NCBI RefSeq assembly: GCF_020520425.1 | Contig: NC_079488.1 | Coordinates: 3,697,747 to 3,761,746 of the forward strand | Reading direction: 5' to 3' | Source of the DNA: Spinacia oleracea | Taxonomy: Eukaryota; Streptophyta; Magnoliopsida; Caryophyllales; Amaranthaceae | DNA length: 64,000 nucleotides | Shown: positions 1 to 11,110 of the stretch, piece after piece | How the letters are laid out: each line of letters begins with the position of its first letter | Position numbering within the stretch: position 1 is the first letter of the stretch | The notes under the pieces: generated by a model | Databases searched by the model: none | Seen by the model: the letters and a program-made list of their open reading frames with translations, nothing else | Told to the model about the DNA's origin: nothing | Made by a program: the position numbers and the translations under genes

Positions 1-48
1 TCGCACACTGCAGCTATGGGAATCAAGCATATTGGAGAATGGCTTTGA
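1..48 (+). CDS. C-terminal end of copia Gag-Pol polyprotein (element A1, cut by window edge)
   Basis: The first 16 codons read in frame to a TGA at 46-48 and encode SHTAAMGIKHIGEWL. This is identical to the last 15 residues of the intact polyprotein of element C on the other strand, downstream of its RNase H domain. The rest of this element (A1) lies left of the window. It is the same autonomous subfamily as C; element B differs at one residue here (E for A). Whether the upstream frame is open cannot be seen. Confidence 0.85.
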   Translation, partial: SHTAAMGIKHIGEWL

Positions 49-898
49 TATCCCTGTTTAATGTTTTAAAGTTTTAGAGTTTAAATCTTTGTAAAACATT
101 ATTGGTTAATCATTCACAATAAATGAAGAGAATTCATTTTTCCATTTAATTTGTGGTTTATTAAATGATGAGTCCCTTCAATTTGACGATATATTCAAGA
201 TAGACTGTCAGGACCAGTCCTGTGACTAAGAAATGTCTATCAAGTGAACTTGAATGTCAAAGGTTGAAAATTGTCCCTAGTCGGAGTTTTCTATAAAATT
301 GGACGCATAGAAAACGTTAGACGATTAGAATGCAAGATGACTAGTAGTTCTGTTTCTTGAACTATGTGGACATGGCAATGTCATAATCATTTGCATAGAT
401 ACTTACTTTGGGAAGACTAGTATCGGACAAGACCTATGAAACTTTACTGTAAGAGATGAAAATCTGTCATAAGTAAATTTCATTAAAATTATTAGACACT
501 AAATCCTCAATACCTGAGTGATTTGAGATTACTTGTTTGAGAACTGGTTGCTTTGACGTTGACCAACCGTCGCACCGTAAAAGGAGGCTATAAAGGCAAC
601 GCTCAGGTAATCACCTATCAAACGAAGTCTAATCTCAAGATCGCAAGATTGGGATTGTCCTCCCATAAATCGGGATGAGATGCTTAAAAGTTGTACAAGG
701 CCACTCGGATAGCTAGAAACTGTGAAATGCATGGCCGTGCTCGGATGAATCATAGGCTATGATTATCTGTTTATTTGATCAGTTGAACTCTGAAACCGAG
801 GAACACCTCTGGACATAATAAGGATGACAACTCTTACCTTATGTTCAAGAGCAAGCATCGAGCGACAAAGGAATTAGGAAATGCACACTTGTCCCTAA
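49..898 (+). other. 3' untranslated internal region of copia element A1
   Basis: About 850 bp between the pol stop and the polypurine tract, matching the corresponding stretches of B (25949-26798) and C (47595-48443) on the opposite strand. There is no sense-strand coding sequence. A 74-codon antisense frame (529-753) is shared with B and C but has no recognisable product. Such a long 3' region is unusual for copia elements, where the pol stop is usually close to the 3' LTR. Confidence 0.75.
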
Positions 899-913
899 GG
901 ACAAGTGGGAGAC
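899..913 (+). promoter_or_regulatory. Polypurine tract (plus-strand primer) of A1
   Basis: The purine-rich GGACAAGTGGGAGAC lies directly against the LTR start TGAAGG. The same sequence borders the 3' LTR of every copy: 9709-9723, and reverse-complemented at 25934-25948, 39229-39243 and 47580-47594. By family knowledge this primes plus-strand DNA synthesis. Confidence 0.85.
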
Positions 914-2338
914 TGAAGGAAATAATGCCCTTGGTCCAAGTATGCATTCTATGTTAAGTCTAATAAGTGCGGTTCAGTATTAATTAACAAGTTAATAATT
1001 CAGTGAGATCAAGTGAGCTGAATGCCTAGCTAGAGGCCGCTTCAGTTCAAGTGGAATTAATGATATTAATCCACAGTTTACTCTTGACTGAACCCGTAGG
1101 GTCACACAAATAGTACGTAAACGGATCAAGTATTTAATGGCATTAAATACTCCATCTATGGATATTCGGAATCGACGGATCTTGGTTTCAGTGGGAGCTG
1201 AGATCGTCACAGGCAAGAAATGAATACTCCGGAAACGATGATATTGCCGGAAACGGAAATATGGATCGTATCGGAAATATAAATATTATCCAAGTCGTAG
1301 ATGTTGCCGGAAACGGAAACATGGTACGTATCGGAAAATATTATCGGAAATGGAAATATTGCCGGAATCGGAAATATTGCCGGAAACGGAAATATTGTCA
1401 GAATCGGAAATATTATCGGAATCGAAAAATAATTCCGGAAACGGAAATATTAAATATTTGTTCGAAACGGAAATTAATTCCGGAATCGGAAATATTAAAT
1501 ATTGTTCGTATCGGAAATGAATTCCGGAACCGGGAATTTAATCGGAAGCGTATCGTACGAATAAGCATCGGACGAGGCCTGCCGGACGAGGGCCCAGCAC
1601 GAAGCCAGGCCATCGCCCAGCAAGCCAAGCGCGCCACACGAACAGCCAAGGCCACGCGAGGCCCAGCGCAAGGCCAGGCCCAACAGGCCATGGCAGCGCG
1701 CGCAGCAATGGGCTGCGAGCATTGCTGCAGCTCGCGTGGGCTTGTAGCTCGCGTGGGCCGAGCGGCCGTGTAGGCTGTGCGCGGGCATGGCCTACACGCT
1801 TGCGGGTCATGCTCGTGTAGAGTTTGTGTTCACATACGAAACCTAAAGAGTATAGGATTTGTTTAATGATTAAAATTCCTAATCCTAAAAGATAAATTAA
1901 TTAAATAAGAATTCTACTAGGATTCTAATTTAATTAATTCGTATCCTAGTAGGATTCGATTACTTATTCCATGGTCTATAAATATGAGTTAAGGGCTCAT
2001 AATTTAGATCGAGTATTCAAGTATTCAAAGTGATTTTTGAGAGCAAAAATTCAGTCATATAATTGCCTACAATAGCCGAAAATTCTAAGTACCTTAAGGG
2101 CGATCCTAGTTGGTCAAGCTTAAGGCGGATCCGGACGTGCTGTGGACTATCTACGGAGGGACGACACTTGGAGTCCTAAAGACTTGTTCTTGTTCGGTTC
2201 GGGCGCAGCTAGGGAGGGCACGCAACAAAGTATATGCATCTAAACTATGCTAAATGATTATGTGTAAATAATATGCTTTCCTGGCTTTATGGTTTTTCCG
2301 CATGATTTATGTTTTGTCATATGTATCATAACTTAACA
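914..2338 (+). repeat. LTR shared by A1 (3' side) and A2 (5' side)
   Basis: A 1,425-bp LTR from TGAAGGAAATAATG to CATAACTTAACA, with TG...CA ends. It is preceded by the A1 polypurine tract and followed at once by a primer-binding site, so it is both the 3' LTR of A1 and the 5' LTR of A2. Inside are an array of about 18-bp units (CCGGAAACGGAAATATT-like) at about 1236-1560, a GC-rich block at about 1560-1815, a TATA box at 1977-1984, and the family-conserved block around 2090-2225. No 5-bp target duplication exists at its left edge, as expected for an internal LTR of a tandem array. Confidence 0.92.
1977..1984 (+). promoter_or_regulatory. LTR TATA box
   Basis: TATAAATA lies about 350 bp before the LTR end, downstream of the GC-rich block. 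The same position holds a TATA box in the other LTRs, for example at 55704-55711 and 46599-46606 on the minus strand of element C. This is the likely core promoter of the element; transcription would start some tens of bases downstream. Confidence 0.6.
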
Positions 2339-2339
2339 G

Positions 2340-2353
2340 TGGTATCACGAGCC
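2340..2353 (+). promoter_or_regulatory. Primer-binding site of A2, variant initiator-Met type
   Basis: TGGTATCACGAGCC lies one base after the LTR. The first eight bases match the usual plant copia site for the 3' end of initiator methionine tRNA (TGGTATCAGAGCC), then an extra C interrupts the match. The same variant occurs in element D (44267-44280), while B has the canonical form. Confidence 0.8.
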
Positions 2354-3064
2354 TCTTATTATTTTCATAATCTAAATTGCATAAACATGGTTAAATATTA
2401 CAAATTTGCAAGGAATTAAAAGGGGTGATTAATTTTCATAATTGTTAATTAATTGCAAATTGCGTTTATTTAATTATATGTACGCAGTTTTTCGGCAGAA
2501 TGTTCGTTACTCAACCAAATCGAGTGATTTTTGTGTCAATTCCGCATGCAAAAGGCATTCTAAAATTTTGACAAAAATAGTATTTTTCACCGAAACCCAG
2601 AATTCCCAGCCTAACTATGACTTTTCGGAGGTTTTAGTTTTTCGAACGCAAAAGTTTGTAAATTTAAGATGTTAAATTAAGTATTTGCGATTCTTGTTGA
2701 TAAATCTTGAATCTTTGATTGACCTACTGTATATGTTTAACGAGTTTGAATGCCTAGCCTTGTTAATTATACAACCTAATTTGTAATTATGATTAATTTG
2801 TTGAAATTCGAATAATTTAGAATTGATTTGATTTTCATAGTTAATTACTAATTTAATTAGGTACCAATGATTAAAAAACCACCATAAAAATTGTTAATTT
2901 GTGTTAAATTTTAAATTTTTATGACTTAGGTTTGAATCCATATTAATCGGAAATTAATTGATTAATAAATTTTCAATTTTTCGCCCTAAAATTATGAAAT
3001 TAATATGATTTATTAATTTGTCATTAATTTTGGAAATAAAAGTTTTAATTTTTATGAAATCCGC

Positions 3065-3535
3065 TCATAAAACTTGTACGCACAAAGCAATGGACGCTAC
3101 GTGTTACCCTTAACAGGTGTTGTATAGTGTGGGCATGCGACGACGAGCAAGGGAGCTCGTCGCCCATGCGGTATGAATGCAGCGAGCAAGACGAGTGGCA
3201 CGCGAGCACAAGGCAGTGGCCCTGCCTTGCGTCGAGTGCTGCGATGAGGCATGGGCGGATGGGCGAAGAAGCAAGGCGAGCGAGTAAGGCAGGCGCGCGC
3301 CCGGGCAGCGAGGGATGCCTCGCAGCACGAGCGCTGCCTCGCCCAGCCTCGCCAAGCAGCTGTTGCGCTACGAAGCCAGCGAGCAATGCTGCGCGCAAGC
3401 GTGTCTTGGCTTGCTGCGTTTGCGCGTGGCAGCTGCTCGTTCCTTGCTGTGCGATCACTTGTGAGGGGCGATGCTGCCTCGTGGACTCGACGGGGCATGG
3501 GCGCAAGCCCATGGCCTCGTCTTGACCCGATTGAT
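3065..3535 (+). other. GC-rich island in the A2 leader
   Basis: A block of G/C-rich sequence bounded sharply by AT-rich DNA. All four copies have an island here (B about 32222-32960, C about 53870-54610, D about 43065-43510), ending in a shared segment containing the inverted motif CCCTTAA...GGG and GACGAGC. The island core differs strongly between copies. Overlapping frames on both strands have alanine/arginine-rich translations with no domain. Confidence 0.7.
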
Positions 3536-4111
3536 GCGCTTTGAATTTAATTTTAATTTTCAGTTCGGAAACGATTTTAATTAATTTTTAAAAATTCGTA
3601 ATTTAAATTGTTTTCTTGGATTTTAATTTTGAATATTATAATTATTATAAATTTTATTTATACTAATTATTTTACTAAAATTAAATCTTGAATTAATTTA
3701 AATTCGTTTAATTCAACTGAAATAAATTAAATTAATGGATTCGATTATAAATTTATATGAGCTTTAAATTTTAATTAAATTTGTATGTTTCCGGTTAGAC
3801 TAGAAATACATTTTTATGTTTAAAATTAGTAAAGCATATAAATTTATTGGTTTAAGTGGGAGCATTTTTAGTCATAAACTCTTGACTAGGTCTACAAATC
3901 CTTTAAGGTTAAACAACTTGATTAGAATTAATAAGGACTGAATAATTGGTAGATTATTGGTGCCCTTGATTAATTGCTGCAAATATTTATGTGATGCACT
4001 AACCAGCTATGTGGGCCATTCATGATAATGAATGGATGAATGGCATATATTGCATATGTACTGTTTTGCAGGTTATGGAGTGACTAGTATGGCCCAAATA
4101 GGATAGAAAAT

Positions 4112-4194
4112 ATGGTCTGCGTACCATTAATTTGAATGTAATTGGTCTAATGCACCAAATTTGTTTTTCAATTTAAATATGGTCTGCGTACCAT
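4112..4194 (+). repeat. Pair of 16-bp quasi-palindromes 67 bp apart (A2 leader)
   Basis: ATGGTCTGCGTACCAT occurs at 4112-4127 and 4179-4194. Each has 5-bp inverted arms (ATGGT/ACCAT) around a 6-bp loop. The same pair at exactly the same 67-bp spacing occurs in B (31556/31623), C (53195/53262) and D (42385/42452, one change in the second copy). The role is unknown; an RNA hairpin pair or protein-binding site in the leader are possibilities. Confidence 0.8.
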
Positions 4195-4999
4195 CAAATA
4201 GTTGTAATTAGTTTAATTATAGCTTATCCTATTTGAAGAAAATGGCGCCTCCCACGGTGAAATTCAAGACGGAGTTTTCAATCCATTTTCATGACGAACT
4301 TTGAAGTTGAAGCTTCAAGATGAAGTCGGGCCATACTAGATCACATTTATCTTATGCATGCTTTAAGTTATTTATTGCTTTAAATATGTCTTAATTATGC
4401 ATGAGATTGTGGCTTGATTATGTTGCATGATTAAGGATTTTAGTTCACTTAAAATCTAACCAACATAGTAAGAGCCTTAAGTTCCAAACTTAAAAATTGA
4501 GTTAAAAGGTGCCATGCCAAAATAAACACTTACTTGGATATCCTTTACATCAATCTAGTAATAGTTTTCGCTCAGCGAGGTGTTACTTATTGGTTCTAAA
4601 GGGGTAAGGTACACAAATAATTGTGAGTACATGTTAGTTTTGGTGAAACTCAACGATATAAGTAAGGAGTCCTTTTATGTCGTGGCAAAATCGATAGGTT
4701 TACCTAATAAGTTCTTAGACGTACCTATCAACCAAGAGTAGTTTCTAGACTATTAGCAAAAGGCTTTTGCTTACCTAAAATGTTTTAGAATTGAGTCTAA
4801 ATACATAATGTGCTTAATTCTTCAATGGTTTTAGGGTCTTGGAATCATTTTATTCACACCTGCCGGAACAATAAATTCGAATGAAATGCCAATAACTTGT
4901 TTAAATTGCATGATTGCTTTAAATTTCAAGTTATTACTCATGATAAATGTTTAGAGTTTGCATGTTTCAATGTATGTTTTAATTATTGTTTATAATTAA

Positions 5000-7900
5000 A
5001 TATCCTGCACTGCAGTAAACCCTTTTAGAAAGGTAACAGTAAATTTCCTCGATTGGTAGTGAATCCAAGAACGATTCACGGAAATGAGAGAAAATGAGCA
5101 ATTTAAAATGTACGTTTCTTATAGCGACTTTTATGGTTGTTTTCGAGTATCAAAATCGAATGGCAAACCAATTGGTGCTTGTGAATTCAAAATACACTGT
5201 AGTTTTGAGATCATAAAGCATTGAGCTTAAACGCTTAGCTTTACCAATGGTTAACAACCTAACATCTTTGTCCATTTAATTCTCGAATGAGTCTAGTCCC
5301 TAGACATTTGAATAGATCGATGCTTAGAGAACTTTAGAAGCTTCTGGTAAGATCATCTAGTTGAAACAAAATATTCAACATAAATTAAAATGGTAAGAAC
5401 CTTGTTGGAGTGACATTGGACATGTCTAACAAAGTATAAAAGTCAACACTAAAGAATTCAATCCTTAAGACTATAAGAAAGGGTACAAGAAATAGGAAAA
5501 CAAAGGAACAAATGAAAGGAATTTACAATTCCGTTTCTACCTAAAAGTTAATGTTTAAAGAGAAGTGACCTAGCAATCAAACTTCCTTGGTATCATATAC
5601 CGCTTGAGGTTCTTACTTCGGTAATAACTCAAACAATGGAAGCTAGTGTACACTAATGGCCTACAAGTAGGAAATGAAGCATGGCAATGCTACATTAGTT
5701 GTAGGGTCATCTAGTTTGTTTTAAGTCCTTTCAAAGGCTGGAACTTAATGGCTATTTTGTTCCACAATCAGCATACCTAAATTTCTGTTTTCAAACACAG
5801 AAAGACTCACATTCAGAAGAACAGAAACAATGTTTGTTTGTTTATTTGAATGAAATGGTCATTTACGGGTTGAGTCAATATGCTTGATTAAAACAAACAA
5901 ATCTTTAACAATAAAACTTTACTAGGTTCAAATCAATCTCTTGATTTGAGTTCCACTAACCTTTAGCATTGTTGCTTAGACCATATCAACAAGTTAACAT
6001 TCAAAAGCTCTATTTTGATGGACTTTTGAAAGTTGATTGATTTCTAGATCAATTTAAGACAACTAGTCTTACTTGTTGAAAGTAACAAAGATATGAACTA
6101 TTGTTAGAACGCCTAGACAATAGAGTTCAAAGCTAAAGAAAGATTTTATGACCTTATTATTTCACATGGATTTGAGTGAATATAGGTTTATTTACTCAAA
6201 TGTGATATAAGTTGAATCTGTTTGGCTAGTTCAAAGATTCAGAAGTATAAAATCCACTTGGCAAGAAATCATAAAGATCTAGGTTAGATCATGTTGTTGA
6301 TTACTTATACCAAGAATGATCATCAATGATTGTGTGTTGTAATTTCACGATCTAGCTCCATAAGATATGGTTTATCTAAGTTGGAATGATCGAAGTCGAT
6401 TAGTACTTGATTCGATCAATGATGGATCATAAAGACTTTTCATATAATTTCTAAACAAAATGCTCAACTACCACCAAACTAAACCAAATTCGTCAAAGCT
6501 ATTGAAAAGTAATTTCGGAATATCTTTTCATAATATATATCTAGAGAGTTGCCAAACTCAGTGGGAGCTTAGCGTTTGTTATTCAACAAACTAAGGCCCA
6601 AGTATAGATATATGTTTCATTGTGATTTATTCAAATGAGACACAAGGGTATTGTTTCTACCACGAATTTTTGAGAACATAATGTTTGTTTGCTCGAAATA
6701 ATGTCCTTTTGGAGATTCGTTTCCAAAATGACAAGTGGGAGAAAATAGAGCTCGAAAGTCTTCGAGGCGAACAACAAACATAAACGGACATTCCGGAGGC
6801 TTTTCGAAGTTCTTTAGAAAATCCGAACACGTATTCTTTAAGGACTTTAGAAGTGGCTTTAAAGAATAGACATCTCTTAGAAGACTTTACAAGTGCTTCA
6901 AGGAGAACAGAATATTCAAAGGACTTTCAAGTGACTATGGATATTCTATTGTTTGATATACCCAAGTAGGCATAGAGTTCAAATCACTGAAACTATGAGA
7001 TTCTTCTATTAGATAGTGAAGAAACATAGAGTTCAGGTCAATGGAACTATGCGATTCTTCTATTAGATAGTGAAGAAACCTACAACTTGCACTCAAACTA
7101 TTATCATGTAGATTAATAAGTTTGTGACTTGTAAGAAAGCTATGACGAAACCTAGATTCCCTAAAATGGTTAAAGGCCAAATATAGACTCGAATGTTTTA
7201 GATGGTTAAAGACCATAAAACATAACCAATATTTTGATAACAAAATTGAAATTTTGTTGATTTGCAAGAATGGGTTAACACCTATTGGTTGCAAATTGGT
7301 TTTAAGGATAAAAACCATCAAACATGGAATTGTGTTCACACACAAAGCTAGATTAGTTGGTAAAGGTTACAAGCAAATTCACGGCGTGGATTGTGTTGAA
7401 ACCTCATGCATAATCGTAATGCTCAAGTCTATAAATCAAGCAATGATTGCATATTGGTACATATGGCAATTGGATGAAAAAACAATTCCTCAATCAAATG
7501 TTGGGATAAACTATGTACATGGTATGTCATAGGATTTGTGGATCCAAATAAATACTTGAAAAGAATAGCTAGCTTATGAAATCTAAGTACAGATTTAAGC
7601 AAGCAATTGGGAATTAGAAATATATTTTAGTGAAGCTAATAAGTATTTTAGTTTCATAAAATGTACATGATTCTTATAGATGTATAAGAAGTTTAGTGGG
7701 AGTACGTAAAACTTAATTGGTCCTATGTGTATCACACACATATCTCTCTATTGTGAAATAACATTCAAATGCTAATAACTTAAATTTGAAATTATTCATC
7801 AATGATGGACCAAGGCGAAACTTAGTGCATACTGGGTATTAAAGATCCATTCACAAAGATCTTATAATATTGTTCTGGATTAAGTAATGGCATTTACTAA

Positions 7901-8895
7901 ATCAAACACGAAAGACTCCATTGAAGACATTCGACCCATATGAATAAATCTAAGTAAAGAATGTTTGAACTATGTATAAGCATTTACTAAGTTAAACATC
8001 AAAGGATCTAGATTAGATTCTTCACCTATATTATATGTCAAAGAATTTAGCTGGATTCAGTATCTACTGAAATTGAATGAGCTAAAGTTACATGAGTAGA
8101 ATTCAATTGAGAATTATTCTGCAAAGGAATTTATCATGTATGATAAAATATGAGGATCGCCAAAAATGTATCGTATGGCTTTAGGCATAACGAACATATA
8201 CCAATCTCTATTGATCTAAGTGAAGATCAACTAGAATGAGATCAAGAAAAACTTATGGTACTTAAAAAGGCACATAGGAATAGTTCCTGATTCAAGGAAA
8301 TAAAGATATGCTAAATATTGATGCTACACGCATAAACACTGACAAAGGATCAAGCAAGATTCCCTTGGAGTTAACCATTGGCAAGGACGAGCTATAGAGC
8401 TTCGTGTTTTGAAAATGGCAACATGGGTTGGAGACCATGAGTTGTTGCGTGGGAAATTAAAATATTAATTTCTATGTTCCAAAGATACAGCTGGAAAGTC
8501 TTCCACATATCTATGAACTGCTTGGATAAGTAAATCCAAACAAAGCATCACTAGCAAACCTAAACAGTTGAAGTAAAAGTACTTATTGCATAAGAAGCAA
8601 TAAAACAGAGTTGTTTATATTAATGAGTTCTTCATTGAACTTGGGAAGATCACATGTCTGTTGACTTAATGGTTCTTCATTGCAAAATGCGTAGAACCAC
8701 TAATGTAGCAAGAAAGACTAGATCACAAAATAAACATACTCAAAAGATCTTATCATCATATCTCGAAGAACATTCGATGAAAAGGATATTAAGATTGGCA
8801 AAGCATGATAACTAAACCTATGCAACAAGTGAGAAGCAACACTCACGTTGTAGCACTGGAAATCAAGCATAGCCTTGAATTCCATGAACTGTTTT
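5000..8895 (+). pseudogene. Decayed gag-pol remnant of A2
   Basis: Scattered matches to the element C polyprotein run in the right order but with many stops and shifts. About 6730-6780 matches the linker after integrase. 6971-7078 matches the YDVLLLESDEP segment, duplicated here. 7254-7532 matches reverse transcriptase (KARLVGKGYKQIHGVD compared with KARLVAKGYRQIHGVD). About 8790-8890 matches the polyprotein end. No YVDD motif, integrase triad or zinc knuckle is readable. The part before about 6500 shows little similarity to C gag that I can see by eye. Confidence 0.7.
6971..7078 (+). repeat. 54-bp tandem duplication in the A2 pol remnant
   Basis: Two copies, 6971-7024 and 7025-7078, each ending in the codons for LLLDSEE. 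The length is a multiple of three, so the duplication kept the frame. Element D carries the same duplication (39492-39599, minus strand). Elements B and C have a single copy (LLLESDE). It therefore marks the A2/D sub-lineage. Confidence 0.85.
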
Positions 8896-9723
8896 AAAGA
8901 TGGGGCCCATGGTTGTAAAACATTGGGGTTGAACATTTATCATATATATTCCATTTAATCTTGGTTTAGTATTAAATGATGAGTCCCTTCAATTTGACGA
9001 AATATTCAAGATAGACTGTCAGGACCAGTCCTGTGACTAAGAAATGTCTATCAAGTGAACTTGAATGTCAAAAGTTGAAAATGGTCCCTGGTCGGAGTTT
9101 TCTATAAAGATGGACGCATAGAAAACGTTAGACGACTAGAATGCCAGATGACTAGTAATTCTGTTTCTTGAACTATGTGGACATGGCAATGTCGTAATCA
9201 TTTGCATAGATACTTACTTTGGGAAGACTAGTATCGGACAGACCTATGAAACTTTACTGTAAGAGATAAAAATCTGTCATAAGTAAATTTCATTAAAATT
9301 ATTAGACACTAAATCCTCAATACCTGAGTGATTTGAGATTACTTGTTTGAGAACTGCTTACTTTGACGTTGACCAACCGTCGCACCGTAAAAGGAGGCTA
9401 TAAAGGCAACGCTCAGGTAATCACCTATCAAACGAAGTCTAATCTCAAGATCGCAAGATTGGGATTGTCCTCCCATAAATCGGGATGAGATGCTGAAAGT
9501 TGTACAAGGCCACTCGGAGAGCTAGAAACTGTAAAATGCATGGCCGTGCTCAGATGAATCATAGGCTATGATTATCTGTTTTATTTGATCAGTTGAACTC
9601 TGAAACCGAGAAACACCTCTGGACATAATAAGGATGACAACTCTTACCTTATGTTCAAGAGCAAGCATCGAGCGACAAAGGAATTAGGAAATGCACACTT
9701 GTCCCTAAGGACAAGTGGGAGAC
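8896..9723 (+). other. 3' untranslated region and polypurine tract of A2
   Basis: Collinear with 49-913 of A1 with small differences, ending in the polypurine tract GGACAAGTGGGAGAC at 9709-9723. There is no sense-strand coding sequence. The close similarity to A1 here, while the pol region is so different, suggests exchange or a shared origin of the 3' end. Confidence 0.75.
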
Positions 9724-11110
9724 TAAAGGAAATAATGTCCTTGGTCCAAGTATGCATATAATATTAAGTCTAATAAATGCGGTTCAGTATTAATTAACAA
9801 GTTAATAATTCAGTGAGATCAAGTGAGCTGAATGCCTAGCTAGAGGCCGCTTCAGTTCAAGTGGAATTAATGATATTAATCCACAACTTACTCTTGACTG
9901 AACCCGTAGGGTCACACAAATAGTACGTAAACGGATCAAGTATTTAATGGCATTAAATACTCCATCTATGGATATTCGGAATCGACGGATCTTGGTTTCA
10001 GTGGGAGCTGAGATCGTCACAAGCAAGAAATGAATACTCCGGAAACGATGATATTGCCGGAAACGGAAATATGGATCGTATCGGAAATATAAATATTATC
10101 CAAGTCGTAGATGTTGCCGGAAACGGAAACATGGTACGTATCGGAAAATATTATTGGAAATGGAAATATTACCGGAATCGGAAATATTGCCGGAAACGGA
10201 AATATTGTCAGAATCGGAAATATTATCGGAATCGGAAAATAATTCCGGTAACGGAAATATTAAATGTTTGTTCGAAACGGAAATCAATTCCGGAATCGGA
10301 AATATTAAATATTGTTCGTATCGGAAATGAATTCCGGAACTGGGAATTTAATCGGAAGCGCATCGTACGAATTAGGACGAGGCTTGCTAGACGAAGGCCC
10401 AGCACGAAGCCAGGCCCGCGCCCAGCAAGCCGAGCGCCCAAACACGGAGCTGCCACAGCCTCGCCAGGCCCAGCGCAAGGCCAGGCCCAGCAAGGCCTTT
10501 GGCGCGCGCGCTGAGCGTGCTCGTGGGCTGCGAGCAGCGACTGCTCGTGTGGGCCGCAAGGCCTGCGCGGGTGGTGCGATGCTCGTGGCCATACGACGCT
10601 CGTGTTCGTAACGAATCCTAATCCTATCGGAATTCGTGTATTGATTAAATCCTAATCCTAATAGATTAAATTTATTATTTAGAGTTCAAATAGGATTCTA
10701 ATTAATAAATCCACATCCTAGTAGGATTATAATTCCTTTTCCATATCTCTATAAATAGGTGCCTAGGGTCATAATTTATAGATACAATTGAAGTATTCAA
10801 AGGTAAGGTTTTTAAGCAAAATCAGCCAAACACTTGCACTAAAATAGCCGAAATTCCTAAGCAACCTTAAGGGCGATTCTAGTTGGTCAAGCTTAAGGCA
10901 GATCCGGACGTGCTGTGGACTATCTACGGAGGGACGACACTTGGAGTCCTAAATACTTGTTCTTGTTCGGTTCGGGCGCAGCTAGGGAAGGCACGCTACA
11001 AAGTGTATGCATCTAAACTATGCTAAATGATTATGTGTAAATAATATGTTTCCTGGCTTTATGGTTTTTCTGCATGATTTTTGTTTTGTCATATGTATCA
11101 TAACCTAACA
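9724..11110 (+). repeat. 3' LTR of A2
   Basis: A 1,387-bp LTR. Its first bases read TAAAGG instead of TGAAGG, a G-to-A change at the terminal TG, and it ends CATAACCTAACA. It holds the 18-bp repeat array (about 10046-10370), a GC-rich block unlike that of the 914-2338 LTR, and the TATA box CTATAAATAGG near 10750. The sequence after 11110 is LINE coding sequence, so this is the outer edge of the array. The matching 5-bp duplication would lie left of the window. Confidence 0.9.

Larger units (their letters stand above)
2354..4999 (+). other. Untranslated leader of A2
   Basis: About 2.6 kb of AT-rich sequence between primer site and gag remnant, interrupted by a GC-rich island (3065-3535). It is collinear with the leaders of B, C and D on the other strand. 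Conserved pieces include the paired palindromes (4112-4194) and the segment at about 4480-4890. No protein-coding signal is apparent; frames in the GC island arise from low stop-codon density. Confidence 0.75.
914..11110 (+). mobile_element. Degenerate Ty1/copia element A2 (LTR-internal-LTR)
   Basis: LTRs at 914-2338 and 9724-11110 flank a 7.4-kb internal region with primer site, long leader, decayed gag-pol, 3' region and polypurine tract. It cannot encode proteins: no frame longer than about 90 codons matches pol. It shares with D the variant primer site and a 54-bp coding duplication, so the two form a sub-lineage distinct from B and C. It adjoins A1 through the shared LTR. The element array sits against, and probably inside, a LINE whose 5' part is missing. 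Confidence 0.88.

Noticed and set aside
1261..1773. Open frames of 90-172 codons in the LTRs (Arg/Lys/Asn-rich, then Ala/Pro-rich), also at 10071-10514, 44820-45281, 46714-47232 and 55819-56337
   Set aside because: They are produced by the stop-free 18-bp repeat and the GC-rich block; there is no domain and the C-terminal part differs in each copy. Kept as a repeat observation, not as genes.
4112..4194. Palindromes as a rho-independent terminator
   Set aside because: No T-run follows, and the context is a eukaryotic retrotransposon leader.
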